A DNA stretch of 64,000 nt, from NCBI RefSeq assembly GCF_023897065.1, contig NZ_JAMHIV010000026.1:62001-126000 (forward strand). Reading direction: 5' to 3'. The position numbers were made by a program, and so were the translations under genes. The DNA comes from Crossiella sp. SN42. Its GTDB lineage: Bacteria; Actinomycetota; Actinomycetes; Mycobacteriales; Pseudonocardiaceae. This document shows, piece after piece, positions 1 to 7,595 of this stretch (position 1 is its first letter; every line of letters starts with the position of its first letter). The notes under the pieces are model-generated. The model did no database searches, had not been told where the DNA came from, and was given only the letters and a program-made list of their open reading frames with translations.

Positions 1-245
1 TTGAGCGGCCTGGACTGCACGCCGCGTTGCGGAAACGCGGGGTGGTGGTGCACGAGGCGGTGCAGTCGATCGAGCCGACGGTGACCGATGAGACCGAGTC
101 CGAGTTGCTCGGCGTGCCGCTGCTGACGCCGGCGCTGCTGTTCGACCGGCGCACCACGGACGCCGACGGCCGTGCGGTGGAGTACGCGCGCTCGATCTAC
201 CGCGGCGACCGCTACCGGATCGTCTCCCGCCTGTCGCTGGCGTGA
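1..245 (+). CDS. GntR-family transcriptional regulator, C-terminal UTRA part (5' end outside window)
   Basis: The reading frame is open from base 3 with no start needed inside the window, so this is the end of a longer gene. The visible part is about 80 residues. It matches the end of a UTRA effector-binding domain: a PLLTPALLFDRRTTD strand, then an AVEYARSIYRGDRYRI segment, the usual closing strand of HutC/FarR-type GntR regulators. The N-terminal winged-helix DNA-binding domain would lie to the left of the window. UTRA regulators normally sense sugar phosphates, amino-sugars or other small ligands, but the ligand cannot be read here. The gene ends just before a strong hairpin and is convergent with the GH64 gene. 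Confidence 0.8.
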   Translation, partial: ERPGLHAALRKRGVVVHEAVQSIEPTVTDETESELLGVPLLTPALLFDRRTTDADGRAVEYARSIYRGDRYRIVSRLSLA

Positions 246-250
246 CCCGG

Positions 251-282
251 CCGGCCACCGCAGCAGGGGTGGCGGTGGCCGG
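251..282. terminator. Bidirectional hairpin terminator
   Basis: A perfect 11-bp inverted repeat (CCGGCCACCGC / GCGGTGGCCGG) with a 10-nt loop lies 5 nt after the GntR stop and 28 nt before the stop of the convergent GH64 gene. There is no T-tract, which is usual for intrinsic terminators in high-G+C actinobacteria. Confidence 0.75.
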
Positions 283-309
283 ACGGGCGCACGTTGTGGT
301 GTGACGGGA

Positions 310-1500
310 TCAGCGGAGGCGCTTGACGTCGACGGTGAGCGTGCCCGGGTCGCCGGAGCGGGTGGCGCCGCTGAAGTCCGGGCCCGGGGAGACGTCGTCG
401 TAGGGGAAGGCGTAGCCGCGGTTGTCCGGCAGGCGCTCGTGCACGATCCGGGCGTAGTGGTTGGTGGCCGGGGTGCGGTAGAAGTTGCTCGCCACCTCGC
501 CGTGCGGCTGGTTCGGGTTGGACAGCAACGTGGTGCGGTTCAGCGCCGCGGCCAGCCGCGGGATGATCGCCTTGCGCACCTCGCTGGCCCCGGCCAGGCT
601 GAACGGACCGGAGTCGCAGCTGAACACGTCAGCGGTGCTGGGCTTGGTGAAGGTCTCGCCGTTGTTGAAGCGCAGCACCCCGCCGCTGACCCGGCCGGTG
701 AGCCTGCCCGCACCGCTCTGGGTGTCCACCACCAGGTCGGTGCCCGCGTACTTGGCCCAGCACTGGTCGATGTAGCCGCCCAGGTAGTTGGCGAACGCGC
801 TCGCCTTGTAGTGCGCGCTCATCGCCCGCAGGTTGCGGCCGTCCGGACCCTTCTGGATCAGCTGGTTCCAGGCCGAGCCCTCCTTGGACGCCTGGGCTTG
901 CAGCGCCGCGCAGATCCCGTCCAGCGCGCCGGCCGGCAGGCCCGGCACGGTCTCCACCCGGCCGGAGAGCGAGCGCAGCGAGAGGCCCAGCGGCGCGGCC
1001 ACGAAGTCCACGTAGCTGATGTTGGCGAACAGCTCGGCCTCGTTGAAGGTGAACTCGGCGAAGGTCCAGTTCTTGTTGATGTTGGGGTCGCCCGGGTTGA
1101 GGAAGCTGGGGTGCACGATGTGCGGGCCTGGGTTGACGAAGAAGTTGAGCTTCGCCCCGGTCACCACGTAGATCCGCGCGCCGTACATGCGCGGGATGGA
1201 CACCGTGGTGGAGGAACCGGGACCGCCCAGGGCGATCGAGGGGTCCTCGCCCAGCGGGGTGACCGGCGAGCCGGGCGAGGGCGGGTAGTAGGAGCTGCCG
1301 TCCCGGCGGACGAACAGCGGGCGGTTGCCGGACAGGCCCACGACGTAGGCGTAGGCGGTGGCCGATCCGGAGTTGTTGACCAGGTTCAGGGTGAATCTCT
1401 GCGGCGTCGCGGCAGTGGTGGCGTGCGCGGCGAGCTGGCCGAGGGCAGGGGTGGCCAGAGCTGTCGCGGACGCGCCGAGGAAGAGGCGACGAGAGATCAT
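310..1500 (-). CDS. Secreted GH64 endo-beta-1,3-glucanase (Tat-exported)
   Basis: 396 residues. The family is the thaumatin-like GH64 beta-1,3-glucanase/laminaripentaose-producing type, which cleaves beta-1,3-glucan such as fungal wall glucan or laminarin. The start at 1500 is chosen because GGAGGAAAG sits about 5 nt upstream and the protein then opens with MISRRLFLGASATALA, a twin-arginine signal followed by a hydrophobic stretch and an A-rich cleavage region. Recognised family stretches include NLVNNSGSATAYAYV near the mature N-terminus, RMYGARIYV, FVNPGPHIVHPSF, the TFAEFTFN strand and the FSCDSGPF and NHYARIVH segments near the end. Length is normal for a single-domain GH64 with no carbohydrate-binding module. 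A palindromic operator lies about 90 bp upstream. It stands next to a secreted protease and faces the GntR regulator. Confidence 0.88.
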   Translation of the reverse strand: MISRRLFLGASATALATPALGQLAAHATTAATPQRFTLNLVNNSGSATAYAYVVGLSGNRPLFVRRDGSSYYPPSPGSPVTPLGEDPSIALGGPGSSTTVSIPRMYGARIYVVTGAKLNFFVNPGPHIVHPSFLNPGDPNINKNWTFAEFTFNEAELFANISYVDFVAAPLGLSLRSLSGRVETVPGLPAGALDGICAALQAQASKEGSAWNQLIQKGPDGRNLRAMSAHYKASAFANYLGGYIDQCWAKYAGTDLVVDTQSGAGRLTGRVSGGVLRFNNGETFTKPSTADVFSCDSGPFSLAGASEVRKAIIPRLAAALNRTTLLSNPNQPHGEVASNFYRTPATNHYARIVHERLPDNRGYAFPYDDVSPGPDFSGATRSGDPGTLTVDVKRLR

Positions 1501-1589
1501 GAACTTTCCTCCACGTCGAGGAAGCTGATCCATGCCACTGGCGGCTGCGACCTGGAAACTCAGCTGGTAGGGATACAGGGGGTGTGCGT

Positions 1590-1601
1590 GAGAGCGCTCT
1601 C
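1590..1601. promoter_or_regulatory. AGCGCT-centred LacI-type operator candidate upstream of GH64
   Basis: GAGAGCGCTCTC is a perfect 12-bp palindrome with a central CG, extended imperfectly to GTGCGTGAGAGC / GCTCTCGCACAC. It lies 90 bp upstream of the GH64 start. Sites of the form GGAGCGCTCC are the known operators of LacI-family sugar regulators such as Streptomyces CebR. Which regulator acts here is unknown. Confidence 0.6.
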
Positions 1602-1685
1602 GCACACCCCCTACGGTGGCCCTGGATCCCGAGGAAAGTCAAGGTGTTCAGATGGGGAACATATTCTGGGCCGCGTTATATACCG

Positions 1686-2822
1686 TCACGCGGTATGCAA
1701 CGCCAATCCGTATACGGAGAGGATCTCGTTGATCGGCTGGAACCAGGTCCGCCCGCCGCCGCGGCAGTCGCCGTAGCCGCCGGAAGTGACGCCCTGGGCC
1801 TGGTCGCCGGTGATGAACGAGCCGCCGGAGTCACCGCCCTCGGCGCACACGCTGGTGCCGGTCATCTGGTGCACCGCGCCCTGGGCGTAGTTGATGGTCT
1901 CGTTGTGCGACAACACCTGTCCGCAGTGCCACTTGGTGGTGGAACCGGACCGGCACACCGAGGTCCCGACCGGCGCCACCCAGGAGCCGCGGACCAGGGC
2001 GTCGGAGACGGTGCCCCAGCCGAGCACCACGGGCACCGTCCACCAGCCACCGCCGGTGCGCACGAAGGCGTAGTCGTTGCCGGGGAAGGAGGAGCCGGCG
2101 AAGGTGCCCATCCAGGAGCGGTCCCAGCCATTGACCTGGGCCCCGGTCCCCGCGCAGTGCCCGGCGGTGACGAAGCCGCCGTGCACGGAGAAGCCGATGG
2201 AGCAGCGCACGTTCCCGGTGTAGTACGGGTCGCCGCCGACCACCCCGGCCGCGTAGGTGCGCGGGGTCCGGACCCCGGCGCGGTGCACGGTCACCGGGCC
2301 GCTGGCGCGGGCCTGGTCGAGGAAGTCGCGGACGGAGGCCTCCTCGGCGTCCTCGACCACGTTGACCACCACCGTGTTGGCGCGCGGGTCGACGTGCCAG
2401 CTGACCACCCCGGCAGGGGCGCGCTTGGCCGCGGCCAGCTGGTCGAGGGCGTCCTTGGTGCCCGCCAGGGCTTTCGCGGTGTGGGTGACCGGCACGGCTT
2501 CGGCTCCGGTGGCGCGCACGGCCCCGGCCTTGGCCGGGTCGGTGATCGCCACCACGAGCCTGCCGCGGCCGGGGTCGAACCAGGAGCCGCCCAGTGCCGC
2601 GCCCGCGGCGGCCTCGGCGGCCGGGACCAGCCGGGAGGCCTGGTTCTCCTGGCGGACTCGGAGTGCGGCCTGCGCCGCGGTGAGTCCGAGGTCCTGCCGC
2701 ATGGCGGGCAGCAGGCCGGGTGAGAGGACGGGATCGGCCAGGGCCGCGGGCGCGACTCCGGCGGCGACGGACAGGGCGAGTGACACGGCGAGGCCCAACC
2801 GGCCTGCTGCGCTGCGGTGCAT
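1686..2822 (-). CDS. Secreted streptogrisin/alpha-lytic-type serine protease (S1E) with propeptide
   Basis: 378 residues. It is a chymotrypsin-fold endopeptidase made as a secreted zymogen. The start at 2822 has AAGGAG 8 nt upstream and gives an Arg-containing signal peptide ending near APAALA (about residue 29). Residues 30-190 are the alpha-lytic-type pro-region that acts as a folding chaperone (AVTHTAKAL-like and VVSWHVDPRANTVVV segments). The protease domain starts near residue 190. The triad is visible: His222 in VTAGHC, Asp250 in GNDYAFV and Ser332 in GGDSGGS. Cysteines pair as in streptogrisins (C207/C223, C290/C300, C326/C353). No C-terminal binding module follows. Transcribed in the same direction as the GH64 gene and 185 bp upstream of it; the spacer suggests a separate promoter. 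Confidence 0.92.
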   Translation of the reverse strand: MHRSAAGRLGLAVSLALSVAAGVAPAALADPVLSPGLLPAMRQDLGLTAAQAALRVRQENQASRLVPAAEAAAGAALGGSWFDPGRGRLVVAITDPAKAGAVRATGAEAVPVTHTAKALAGTKDALDQLAAAKRAPAGVVSWHVDPRANTVVVNVVEDAEEASVRDFLDQARASGPVTVHRAGVRTPRTYAAGVVGGDPYYTGNVRCSIGFSVHGGFVTAGHCAGTGAQVNGWDRSWMGTFAGSSFPGNDYAFVRTGGGWWTVPVVLGWGTVSDALVRGSWVAPVGTSVCRSGSTTKWHCGQVLSHNETINYAQGAVHQMTGTSVCAEGGDSGGSFITGDQAQGVTSGGYGDCRGGGRTWFQPINEILSVYGLALHTA

Positions 2823-3000
2823 CTGAGTCTCCTTGTGGCGGAAGGAAATGTGACCCAACTGCGTGGCGGCGGACGCTCAACGTGACACGGTCGTCCAGAC
2901 CGGTCAAGGGATCGGGTGCGGCTGACCGGTTCTGGACAGATGCGGGCGCGGACACCACAGGACCCCCGCCCGAACGGACAGGGCCCGGTGGCGCAGGGAA

Positions 3001-3420
3001 TCAGGCCGGGTACACGCGCAGCTCGGCCAGCTGACCCGCCGGCCAGCCGGTGTTGCCGGTGAACCGCACCCGCAGGTACCGCGCACCGGTGGCGGCGAAG
3101 TTCGCGGTGGCGGTGTTGCCGGAGCCGGGATCGAAAGCGTAGCCGCGGGAGCCGGCTAGCTCCGTGTAGCCGGAGCCGTTGGCGCTGCCCAGGATGGCCG
3201 CGGTCTGGGTGCGGGCGCCCCAGGCCGGGTGGGGCGGCAGGGCCAGGGTGACCCGGTTGACCTGGTGGGTGGCGCCGAGGTCGACGGTGATCTCCTGCGG
3301 GAAGGCGTGGTTCGCGCTTTCCCAGTAGCTGTCGGCGTTGCCGTCCACCGCGCGGGCGGCGGTCAGGTCGTGCACGTGGCTGATCGCCTTGCCCTGCTTG
3401 CGCAAGAGTTGCACAATCGG
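3001..3420 (-). pseudogene. Orphan F5/8-type C (discoidin, CBM32-like) domain, 5'-truncated gene remnant
   Basis: The last ~135 codons encode a clear discoidin fold: AARAVDGNADSYWES, ITVDLGATHQVNRVTL, a central variable loop and a closing YLRVRFTGNTGWPAGQLAELRVY. This is the normal C-terminal module of large secreted glycosidases, where it binds galactose-type or other carbohydrates. Upstream of QGKAISHVHD the homology stops abruptly at about 3410-3420. The frame continues only through sequence antisense to the next gene, with no signal peptide or catalytic domain. It therefore looks like the 3' end of a deleted glycoside hydrolase gene. The break coincides with a cluster of GCAAG/CTTGC inverted repeats. 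Translation of this fragment is doubtful. Confidence 0.7.
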
Positions 3421-3490
3421 GCCTGCGGCTCGCGTGAACCTAGTAACGCGACGCAAGGGGCTTGCTCGGATCGGCGCAAGCGGCTTGCGC
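3397..3490. promoter_or_regulatory. Cluster of three GCAAG/CTTGC inverted repeats
   Basis: Three small dyads lie within 94 bp: CTTGCGCAAG (3397-3406, perfect palindrome), GCAAGGGGCTTGC (3453-3465) and GCGCAAGCGGCTTGCGC (3474-3490). They fall between the discoidin remnant and the gene starting at 3556. The first resembles the TTGAGCAAG element upstream of the sugar ABC operon (9032-9040), so a shared LacI-family regulator is possible. Alternatively the last two could be small RNA hairpins. Confidence 0.45.
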
Positions 3491-3555
3491 GGGCCGAACG
3501 GGGTAACCGCGGCCCGGGACTGAACCGAACCCGGGTGCCGGTGCGTTGCCCGGAC

Positions 3556-4056
3556 ATGGACCACGTCGTCGAACCGCCTCGCGCCGCCTCGGTCTGGACG
3601 CCCTACCCCGACGCGGAGGACGGTCCGCGCGACCCGGCGCGGGATGTGCTGTGGCGGATCAGCGAGCTGCTGGTCGCGCACGGCGTGGCCAGCGCCGATG
3701 TGCACCTGCTGCTACCGCCGGAGCGGCAGGTGCGCACCGCGCTGCGCTGCCAGGAGGCGCGCAGGCAGGATGCCGCGCTGGCCGCCGACCTGTCGGTGTG
3801 CGAGTCCTTCGCCGCGATCTGCCCGGTGCACGATCCGTTGGTGCGCAGGGTGTTCCGCGGTCGCGGGCTGCGCTGCACCGGTCGCAGGGACAGCTGCCCG
3901 TGGCGCGGGGAAGGCTGGCGGCGGCACTGCGCGGCGCCGATGGCCGCGGTGGTGGAGCACCCGGTCACCGGCGAGCGACGGCGGTGGTGCCTGGTGCACC
4001 TGGAGGTCGAGCGGGCGATGAACCCCGGGCTACGGGTGGTCGCGGCGGCGCACTGA
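3556..4056 (+). CDS. Conserved-looking cysteine-rich protein of unknown function
   Basis: 166 residues; I do not recognise a family. There is no signal peptide or membrane segment. The central part carries spaced cysteines (ALRC, SVCESFAAICPVH, LRCTG, DSCPW, RRHC, RRWCLVH), some in a zinc-ribbon-like arrangement, together with many Arg residues. The ATG at 3556 gives a plausible start, but an upstream in-frame GTG at 3535 cannot be excluded and no strong ribosome site is visible for either. Codon use is typical of the window. The gene ends before a hairpin and is convergent with the alpha-glucosidase gene. The cysteine pattern does not match WhiB spacing. Confidence 0.55.
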   Translation: MDHVVEPPRAASVWTPYPDAEDGPRDPARDVLWRISELLVAHGVASADVHLLLPPERQVRTALRCQEARRQDAALAADLSVCESFAAICPVHDPLVRRVFRGRGLRCTGRRDSCPWRGEGWRRHCAAPMAAVVEHPVTGERRRWCLVHLEVERAMNPGLRVVAAAH

Positions 4057-4061
4057 CCTGG

Positions 4062-4091
4062 CCGGCTCGAGAGATGGACTTCCCGAGCCGG
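4062..4091. terminator. Bidirectional hairpin terminator
   Basis: CCGGCTCG (4062-4069) pairs with CGAGCCGG (4084-4091) across a 14-nt loop, in the 50-bp gap between the stops of the convergent genes at 4056 and 4107. Confidence 0.6.
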
Positions 4092-4106
4092 TCAGGCGCT
4101 GGGTCA

Positions 4107-5765
4107 TCAGGCCAGCCAGACCGCGGTGTCGGCGGGCAGTTCGCCCTGCCCGGTCAGCGGCCCGCTGGCCAGCAGCACCCGCTCGTGCGCGGGCAGCGGG
4201 ACCGGCGCGGCGGAGAGGTTCAGCACGCAGGTGAAGCCGGGCGGGCGGTGGAAGGCGAGGACCTGCTCGCCACGGTCCAGCCAGCGCATCGGGCCGTCGC
4301 CGAGCGCGGGCAGTTCCCGGCGCAGCCGCAGCGCCTCCCGGTACAGCGCGTGCATCGAGCCCGGATCCCGTTGCTGCGCCTCGGCGGTGTAGCCCGCCCA
4401 CTCCTCCGGCTGTGGCAACCAGGGCCGGGAGCCCTCGGGGCCGAAGCCGAACGGGGCGGCCTGCCCGGCCCACGGGATGGGCACCCGGCAGCCGTCCCGG
4501 CCGGGGTCCGCGCCCTGGGTGCGCGCGAACACCGGGTCCTGGCGCAGCTCGTCCGGCACGTCCTCGATCTCCCACAGGCCGAGCTCTTCCCCTTGGTACA
4601 CATAGGCTCCGCCGGGCAGGGACAGGCTGAGCAGGGCGGCCGCGCGGGCCCGCCGGGTGCCCAGCTCGCGGTCCACCGGGGTGCCGTGGCGGCGGTCGGC
4701 GAAGGTGAAGCCGGTGTCGCCGGCCCGGCCGTAGCGGGTGACGTGGCGGGTCACGTCGTGGTTGGACAGCACCCAGGTGGGCGGCGCGCCCACCGGCGCA
4801 TGACTGTCCACAGTGGACTGGACGATGGCCTTGAGCTGTCCGGCTTCCCATGGGCAGGACAGGAAGTCGAAGTTGAAGGCGGAGTGCAGCTCGTCCGGCC
4901 GGAGGTAGCGGGCGAAACGCTCGGGGTCGGGCAGCCACATCTCACCGACGAAGATCCGGTCCGGGCCGTACTCCTCGGCGATCCGCCGCCAGGCCCGGTA
5001 GATCTCGTGCACGCCGTCCAGGTCGGAGAACGGCAGCTGCCCGTTGGCCCCGGCCACATCGGGCAGGCCGGGCGCCTTGACCAGGCCGTCGGCCACGTCG
5101 ATGCGCAGGCCGTCCACGCCGCGGTCGAACCAGAACCGGAGGATGTCGGCGAACTCGGCGTGCACCTCGGGGCTGGTCCAGTTGAGGTCGGGCTGCTCGG
5201 CGGCGTAGAGGTGCAGGTACCACTCCCCCGGCGTGCCGTCGGCGTTGACGGTCCTGGTCCAGGCCGGGCCGCCGAAGCGGGACTGCCAGTCGTTCGGCGG
5301 TTCGGCGCCGTCGGCGCCCCGGCCGGGCCGGAACCAGAACCGTTGCCGCGCGGGCGATCCCGGTGCCGCGGCCAGCGCCTCGGCGAACCAGGGGTGCTGG
5401 TCGGAGCAGTGGTTGGGCACGATGTCGATGATGATCCGGATGCCCAGCCGGTGCGCCTCGGCGATGAACTCCTCGGCCTGGGCCAGGGTGCCGAAGACCG
5501 GTTCGATGTCCTGGTAGTCGGCCACGTCGTAGCCGCCGTCGGCCATCGGCGAGGGGTACCACGGGCAGAACCAGATCGCGTCGATGCCCAGCTCCGCCAG
5601 GTAGGGCAGCTTCGCGCGGGCCCCGGTGAGATCACCGATCCCGTCCCCGTCGCCGTCGGCGAAGCTGCGCAGGTACACCTGGTAGATCGCCGCCCCGCGC
5701 CACCAGGACGCCGAGTTACCGTCCACAGTGGACGAAGTGGTTGTGGTGCGCTCGGAGGAGATCAC
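4107..5765 (-). CDS. GH13 alpha-glucosidase (oligo-alpha-glucoside hydrolase)
   Basis: 552 residues, cytoplasmic. It hydrolyses imported alpha-glucosides to glucose. The (beta/alpha)8 barrel starts at WWRGAAIYQVYLRSF. The GH13 signature regions are visible: DIVPNH near residue 117, GLRIDVADG with nucleophile Asp223, FVGEMW with acid/base Glu275, and LSNHD with Asp337. QPDLNW and GFNFDF-like segments place it with the oligo-1,6-glucosidase/alpha-glucosidase subfamilies. The C-terminal beta-domain is short but complete. A GTG at 5765 is taken as start because GGAAGG lies about 8 nt upstream. It is the last gene of the sugar-uptake operon, 26 nt after the permease gene. The N-terminal Ser/Thr-rich stretch contains one of the recurrent GTCCACAGTGGAC words (5721-5733). 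Confidence 0.92.
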   Translation of the reverse strand: MISSERTTTTSSTVDGNSASWWRGAAIYQVYLRSFADGDGDGIGDLTGARAKLPYLAELGIDAIWFCPWYPSPMADGGYDVADYQDIEPVFGTLAQAEEFIAEAHRLGIRIIIDIVPNHCSDQHPWFAEALAAAPGSPARQRFWFRPGRGADGAEPPNDWQSRFGGPAWTRTVNADGTPGEWYLHLYAAEQPDLNWTSPEVHAEFADILRFWFDRGVDGLRIDVADGLVKAPGLPDVAGANGQLPFSDLDGVHEIYRAWRRIAEEYGPDRIFVGEMWLPDPERFARYLRPDELHSAFNFDFLSCPWEAGQLKAIVQSTVDSHAPVGAPPTWVLSNHDVTRHVTRYGRAGDTGFTFADRRHGTPVDRELGTRRARAAALLSLSLPGGAYVYQGEELGLWEIEDVPDELRQDPVFARTQGADPGRDGCRVPIPWAGQAAPFGFGPEGSRPWLPQPEEWAGYTAEAQQRDPGSMHALYREALRLRRELPALGDGPMRWLDRGEQVLAFHRPPGFTCVLNLSAAPVPLPAHERVLLASGPLTGQGELPADTAVWLA

Positions 5766-5791
5766 GATGCCGCCTTCCAGACAGGTGGGGT

Positions 5792-6670
5792 CTAGCCCTT
5801 GAGGCTGCCGGCGGTGAGGCCGGCCAGGATCTGGCGTTGGAAGATGAGGAACAGCACGATCATCGGGATGCTGGCCAGCACCAGTCCCGCGGTGAGCACG
5901 TTGAGCGCGGTGTCCGGCGCGACGCGTTCCAGTGCCACGCTGAGGGTCTGTTCGTTCGGGTCGGAGAACACCAGCAGCGGCCAGATGAAGTCCTTCCACG
6001 CGGTGACCAGCGCGAGGATGGACACCACCGCCAGGATCGGCCGGGAGATCGGCAGCACGATGCTGATCAGCACCCGCACCGGGCCCGCCCCGTCCATCCT
6101 GGCCGCTTCCAGCAGTTCGCCGGGGATCTCGTCGAAGAACCGCTTGAGCAGGTAGATGTTGAACGCGCTGGCCGCCGCGGGCAGCCAGATCCCGGCCGGG
6201 TTGTTGAGCAGGTTCACCCCGAGCAGCGGCACGTCCGCGATGGTCAGGTACGTGGGCACCAGCAGCGCCGAGGCCGGCAGCATCAGGGTGGCCAGCATCA
6301 GGCCGAGGATCACGTTGCCCAGCACCGGTCGCAGCTTGGACAGCGCGTAGGCGGCAGGCACGCACACCGCCAGCTGCACCAGCACCGCGCCGCCGGCCAC
6401 GACGAAGGTGTTGAGGAAGTACCGGCTCAGGTCCAGTTCCTGCCAGGCCTGCCAGAAGGTCTCCGGGAACCAGGTCTCCGGCACCACCGACGGCGGGGTC
6501 CTGGCCAGCTCCACCGGCGACTTCATCGCCCCGGTCACCGCCCAGTACAGCGGGAAGACGAAGGCCAGCAGGAACACCACCAGGACCAGGCCGAAAACCA
6601 GCCAGTACAAGGCTTTCCCGCGCGGGGAGCGCAGGGCCGCCGGGGAGACCAGGGTGCGGGTGGACGACAT
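5792..6670 (-). CDS. Carbohydrate ABC transporter permease, MalG-type
   Basis: 292 residues, inner-membrane subunit of a CUT1-type sugar importer. About six transmembrane helices are visible, starting with ALYWLVFGLVLVVFLLAFVF. The cytoplasmic EAA loop that docks the ATPase is ELLEAARMDGAGPVRVLISIVLPISRP (about residues 187-213). The characteristic MalG-family segment ALLVPTYLTI is also present. It follows the MalF-type gene by one base and precedes the GH13 enzyme. No ATPase gene is encoded in the operon, as is common in actinomycetes, where one shared MsiK-type ATPase serves many importers. Confidence 0.9.
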   Translation of the reverse strand: MSSTRTLVSPAALRSPRGKALYWLVFGLVLVVFLLAFVFPLYWAVTGAMKSPVELARTPPSVVPETWFPETFWQAWQELDLSRYFLNTFVVAGGAVLVQLAVCVPAAYALSKLRPVLGNVILGLMLATLMLPASALLVPTYLTIADVPLLGVNLLNNPAGIWLPAAASAFNIYLLKRFFDEIPGELLEAARMDGAGPVRVLISIVLPISRPILAVVSILALVTAWKDFIWPLLVFSDPNEQTLSVALERVAPDTALNVLTAGLVLASIPMIVLFLIFQRQILAGLTAGSLKG

Positions 6671-6671
6671 G

Positions 6672-7595
6672 TCAGCTCCTCGTCCTGGTCAGGCGCACGT
6701 AGGTGGCGGAGAAGACGCCGAGCACCACGAACAGCAGCAGGCTCAGCGCGCTGGCCGTGCCGAAGTCGTTGTAGTAGAAGGCATACCGGTACAGCAGGAG
6801 CAGCACGGTGACGGTGGCGTCCTCGGGTCCGCCGCCGGTCATCACGTACGGTTCGGTGAAGACCTGCATGGTGGCCACCACCTGCAACAGCAGCAGCACC
6901 AGCAGCACGAACCGGGTCTGCGGGATGGTGACGTGCACCAGCCGCCGCCACAGGCTCGCGCCGTCGAGCTCGGCCGCCTCGTACAACTCGCCGGGGATGG
7001 TCTGCAACGCGGCCAGGTAGATCAGCGTGGTGCTGCCCATGTTGGCCCAGGTGGAGACCAGCACCAGCGAGATCATGGCGGTACTGCTGGAGTCCAGCCA
7101 GCTCAGCCCGGACAGGCCGACCGCGCGCAGGCCCTCGTTGAACAGGCCGGGACCGGGGTTGTAGAACCACTTCCACAGCAGCGCGGTCACCACCGGCGGC
7201 AGCATCACCGGCAGGTACACCGCGATCCGGAAGAACGAGCGGGCGTGCCGCAGCTCGTTGAGCACCACCGCGGTCAGGAACGGCACCGCGAAACCCAGCA
7301 GCAGCGCCAATCCGGTGAACAGCAGGGTGTTCCGCCAGGCCGCGCCGAAGAGCGGGTCGTTGAACAGCCGCTCGAAGTTGTCGAACCCGACCCAGGTCGG
7401 CGGGTTGACGAAGTCGACCTGCTGGAAGCTGAGCAGCACGCCGCGGATCAGCGGCCACCAGGAGAACAGCGCGAAGACCACCAGCGCGCCGGCGAGCAGT
7501 CCGTAGGCGGTGAGGTTCTCGCTGAGCTTGCGGCGCCACCGGCCCGGCACCGGTGGCGCCGCCGCGCTCAGCTCACCGGAGCTGCGCAAGAACAC
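6672..7595 (-). CDS. Carbohydrate ABC transporter permease, MalF-type
   Basis: 307 residues. Six transmembrane helices follow a short cytoplasmic N-terminus (first helix near LTAYGLLAGALVVFALFSWWPL). The EAA loop is ELYEAAELDGASLWRRLVHVTIPQ. TYVM-TGGGP-type and NTLLFTG motifs are standard for MalF/UgpA-type permeases. The GTG at 7595 overlaps the end of the binding-protein gene by 23 nt, so translation is probably coupled. Together with the MalG-type partner it forms the membrane channel of the alpha-glucoside importer. Confidence 0.88.
   Translation of the reverse strand: MFLRSSGELSAAAPPVPGRWRRKLSENLTAYGLLAGALVVFALFSWWPLIRGVLLSFQQVDFVNPPTWVGFDNFERLFNDPLFGAAWRNTLLFTGLALLLGFAVPFLTAVVLNELRHARSFFRIAVYLPVMLPPVVTALLWKWFYNPGPGLFNEGLRAVGLSGLSWLDSSSTAMISLVLVSTWANMGSTTLIYLAALQTIPGELYEAAELDGASLWRRLVHVTIPQTRFVLLVLLLLQVVATMQVFTEPYVMTGGGPEDATVTVLLLLYRYAFYYNDFGTASALSLLLFVVLGVFSATYVRLTRTRS

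Noticed and set aside
3546-5795. Long plus-strand frame of about 750 codons opposite the alpha-glucosidase gene
   Set aside because: It is antisense to a clearly conserved enzyme; translation is Ala/Arg/Gly/Val-rich with no domain, as expected in high-G+C DNA.
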